Below, piece by piece: positions 63,686-64,000 of a stretch of DNA of 64,000 nt. A program made the translations under genes and the position numbers. Positions within the stretch are counted from its first letter, which is position 1. Every line of letters starts with the position of its first letter. The stretch is from contig NZ_BMXR01000002.1 of the NCBI RefSeq assembly GCF_014651855.1, forward strand, positions 347,730 through 411,729, given 5' to 3'. The notes beneath the pieces are model-generated. The model did no database searches. It had not been told where the DNA came from and worked only from the letters and a program-made list of their open reading frames with translations. The stretch comes from Saccharospirillum salsuginis. GTDB taxonomy: Bacteria; Pseudomonadota; Gammaproteobacteria; Pseudomonadales; Natronospirillaceae.

Positions 63686-64000
63686 TGTCATAGTTGGCAA
63701 AAGCTTATCCTTTCCAAACCCAGCGCAATCAAATTCTCAAATATTAGGGTTATTGTGACGGTCCATGTGCTCCCCAGGATTTTGATTCAAGAAGGGAGGG
63801 AATTACTAAGAAGGTGAGTTTGAGAACTGGCTATTACGGTACATGATCAATGATTCAATCTGAGCGAATGAATGCACTTTGTCTTCATACACGGTTATGT
63901 TGAGCGGTTTCAAATCGGTAGTTCATATGGAATTCAAGCTGTTTTAGGGAAATGTCTGTAGGTGTACCCACTGCTTCAGCGACCGATGCCGGGGGGGGGG
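63686..64000. other. AT-rich tail of the window
   Basis: 315 bases, distinctly AT-richer than the rest of the window. Only short open frames, none convincing. The window ends in a run of ten G (63991-64000). Confidence 0.5.

Overview
The window looks like chromosomal DNA of a GC-rich marine-type gammaproteobacterium. The core gene order supports this: rlmE-ftsH-folP-glmM-tpiA-secG-tRNA-Leu, then tRNA-fMet-rimP-nusA-infB-rbfA-truB-rpsO-pnp, plus an MSHA pilus assembly cluster and the ubiH-ubiI pair. I would guess an Oceanospirillales-like lineage, but no rRNA or species marker is visible. There is no prophage, CRISPR array or complete insertion sequence.

Layout. 1-3.7 kb: 3' part of glnE, ilvE, yhbY. 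3.7-20 kb: the housekeeping block from rlmE to pnp, with two tRNA genes and a broken tRNA-fMet copy. 20-28.4 kb: a membrane SH3-domain protein, a pair resembling phage-derived helicase-loading genes, an ABC-2 exporter, a patatin-like lipase, a BASS-family transporter and an acyltransferase. 28.5-30.7 kb: a small operon (MazG-like pyrophosphohydrolase, ATP-dependent ligase-like protein, DCC-family protein, DoxX-like protein). 30.7-40.7 kb: MSHA assembly genes mshI1-I2-J-K-L-M-N-TPR-E-G on the minus strand, without pilin genes. 40.9-43.8 kb: trmL, ubiI, ubiH. 43.9-53.3 kb: a tightly coupled catabolic operon (class III aminotransferase, two-subunit CoA-transferase, M20 deacylase, thiolase, polar amino acid ABC importer) with a divergent LysR regulator. 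53.7-55.3 kb: a chemoreceptor. 55.6-63.4 kb: a lipid-modification locus of two convergent operons, one with a thioesterase, a membrane protein and a lipoxygenase-like protein, the other with a flavin monooxygenase, a short-chain dehydrogenase/epimerase and a second thioesterase, followed by AraC and GntR regulators.

How the genes fit together. The left third is mostly translation, RNA maturation, folate and cell-envelope precursor housekeeping. The catabolic operon contains what is needed to import an amino acid derivative, transaminate it to a 3-oxo acid, activate it with CoA and cleave it by thiolysis, while the M20 enzyme removes an acyl group; acylated beta-amino acids such as N6-acetyl-beta-lysine are my best substrate guess. 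The right-hand locus looks like oxidation of an acyl chain by a lipoxygenase-like enzyme and a flavin monooxygenase.

Most notable observations: (1) a six-copy interspersed element of about 110-140 bp that folds as a three-way junction, with a long outer stem whose sequence differs in every copy but stays self-complementary; (2) the lipoxygenase-like protein with altered metal-ligand positions inside an undescribed-looking cluster; (3) a lambda O/P-like pair of genes overlapping out of frame, a candidate replicative helicase loader; (4) the proposed beta-amino acid operon; (5) the MSHA cluster without pilins and with an extra TPR protein carrying a half MshEN-like motif.
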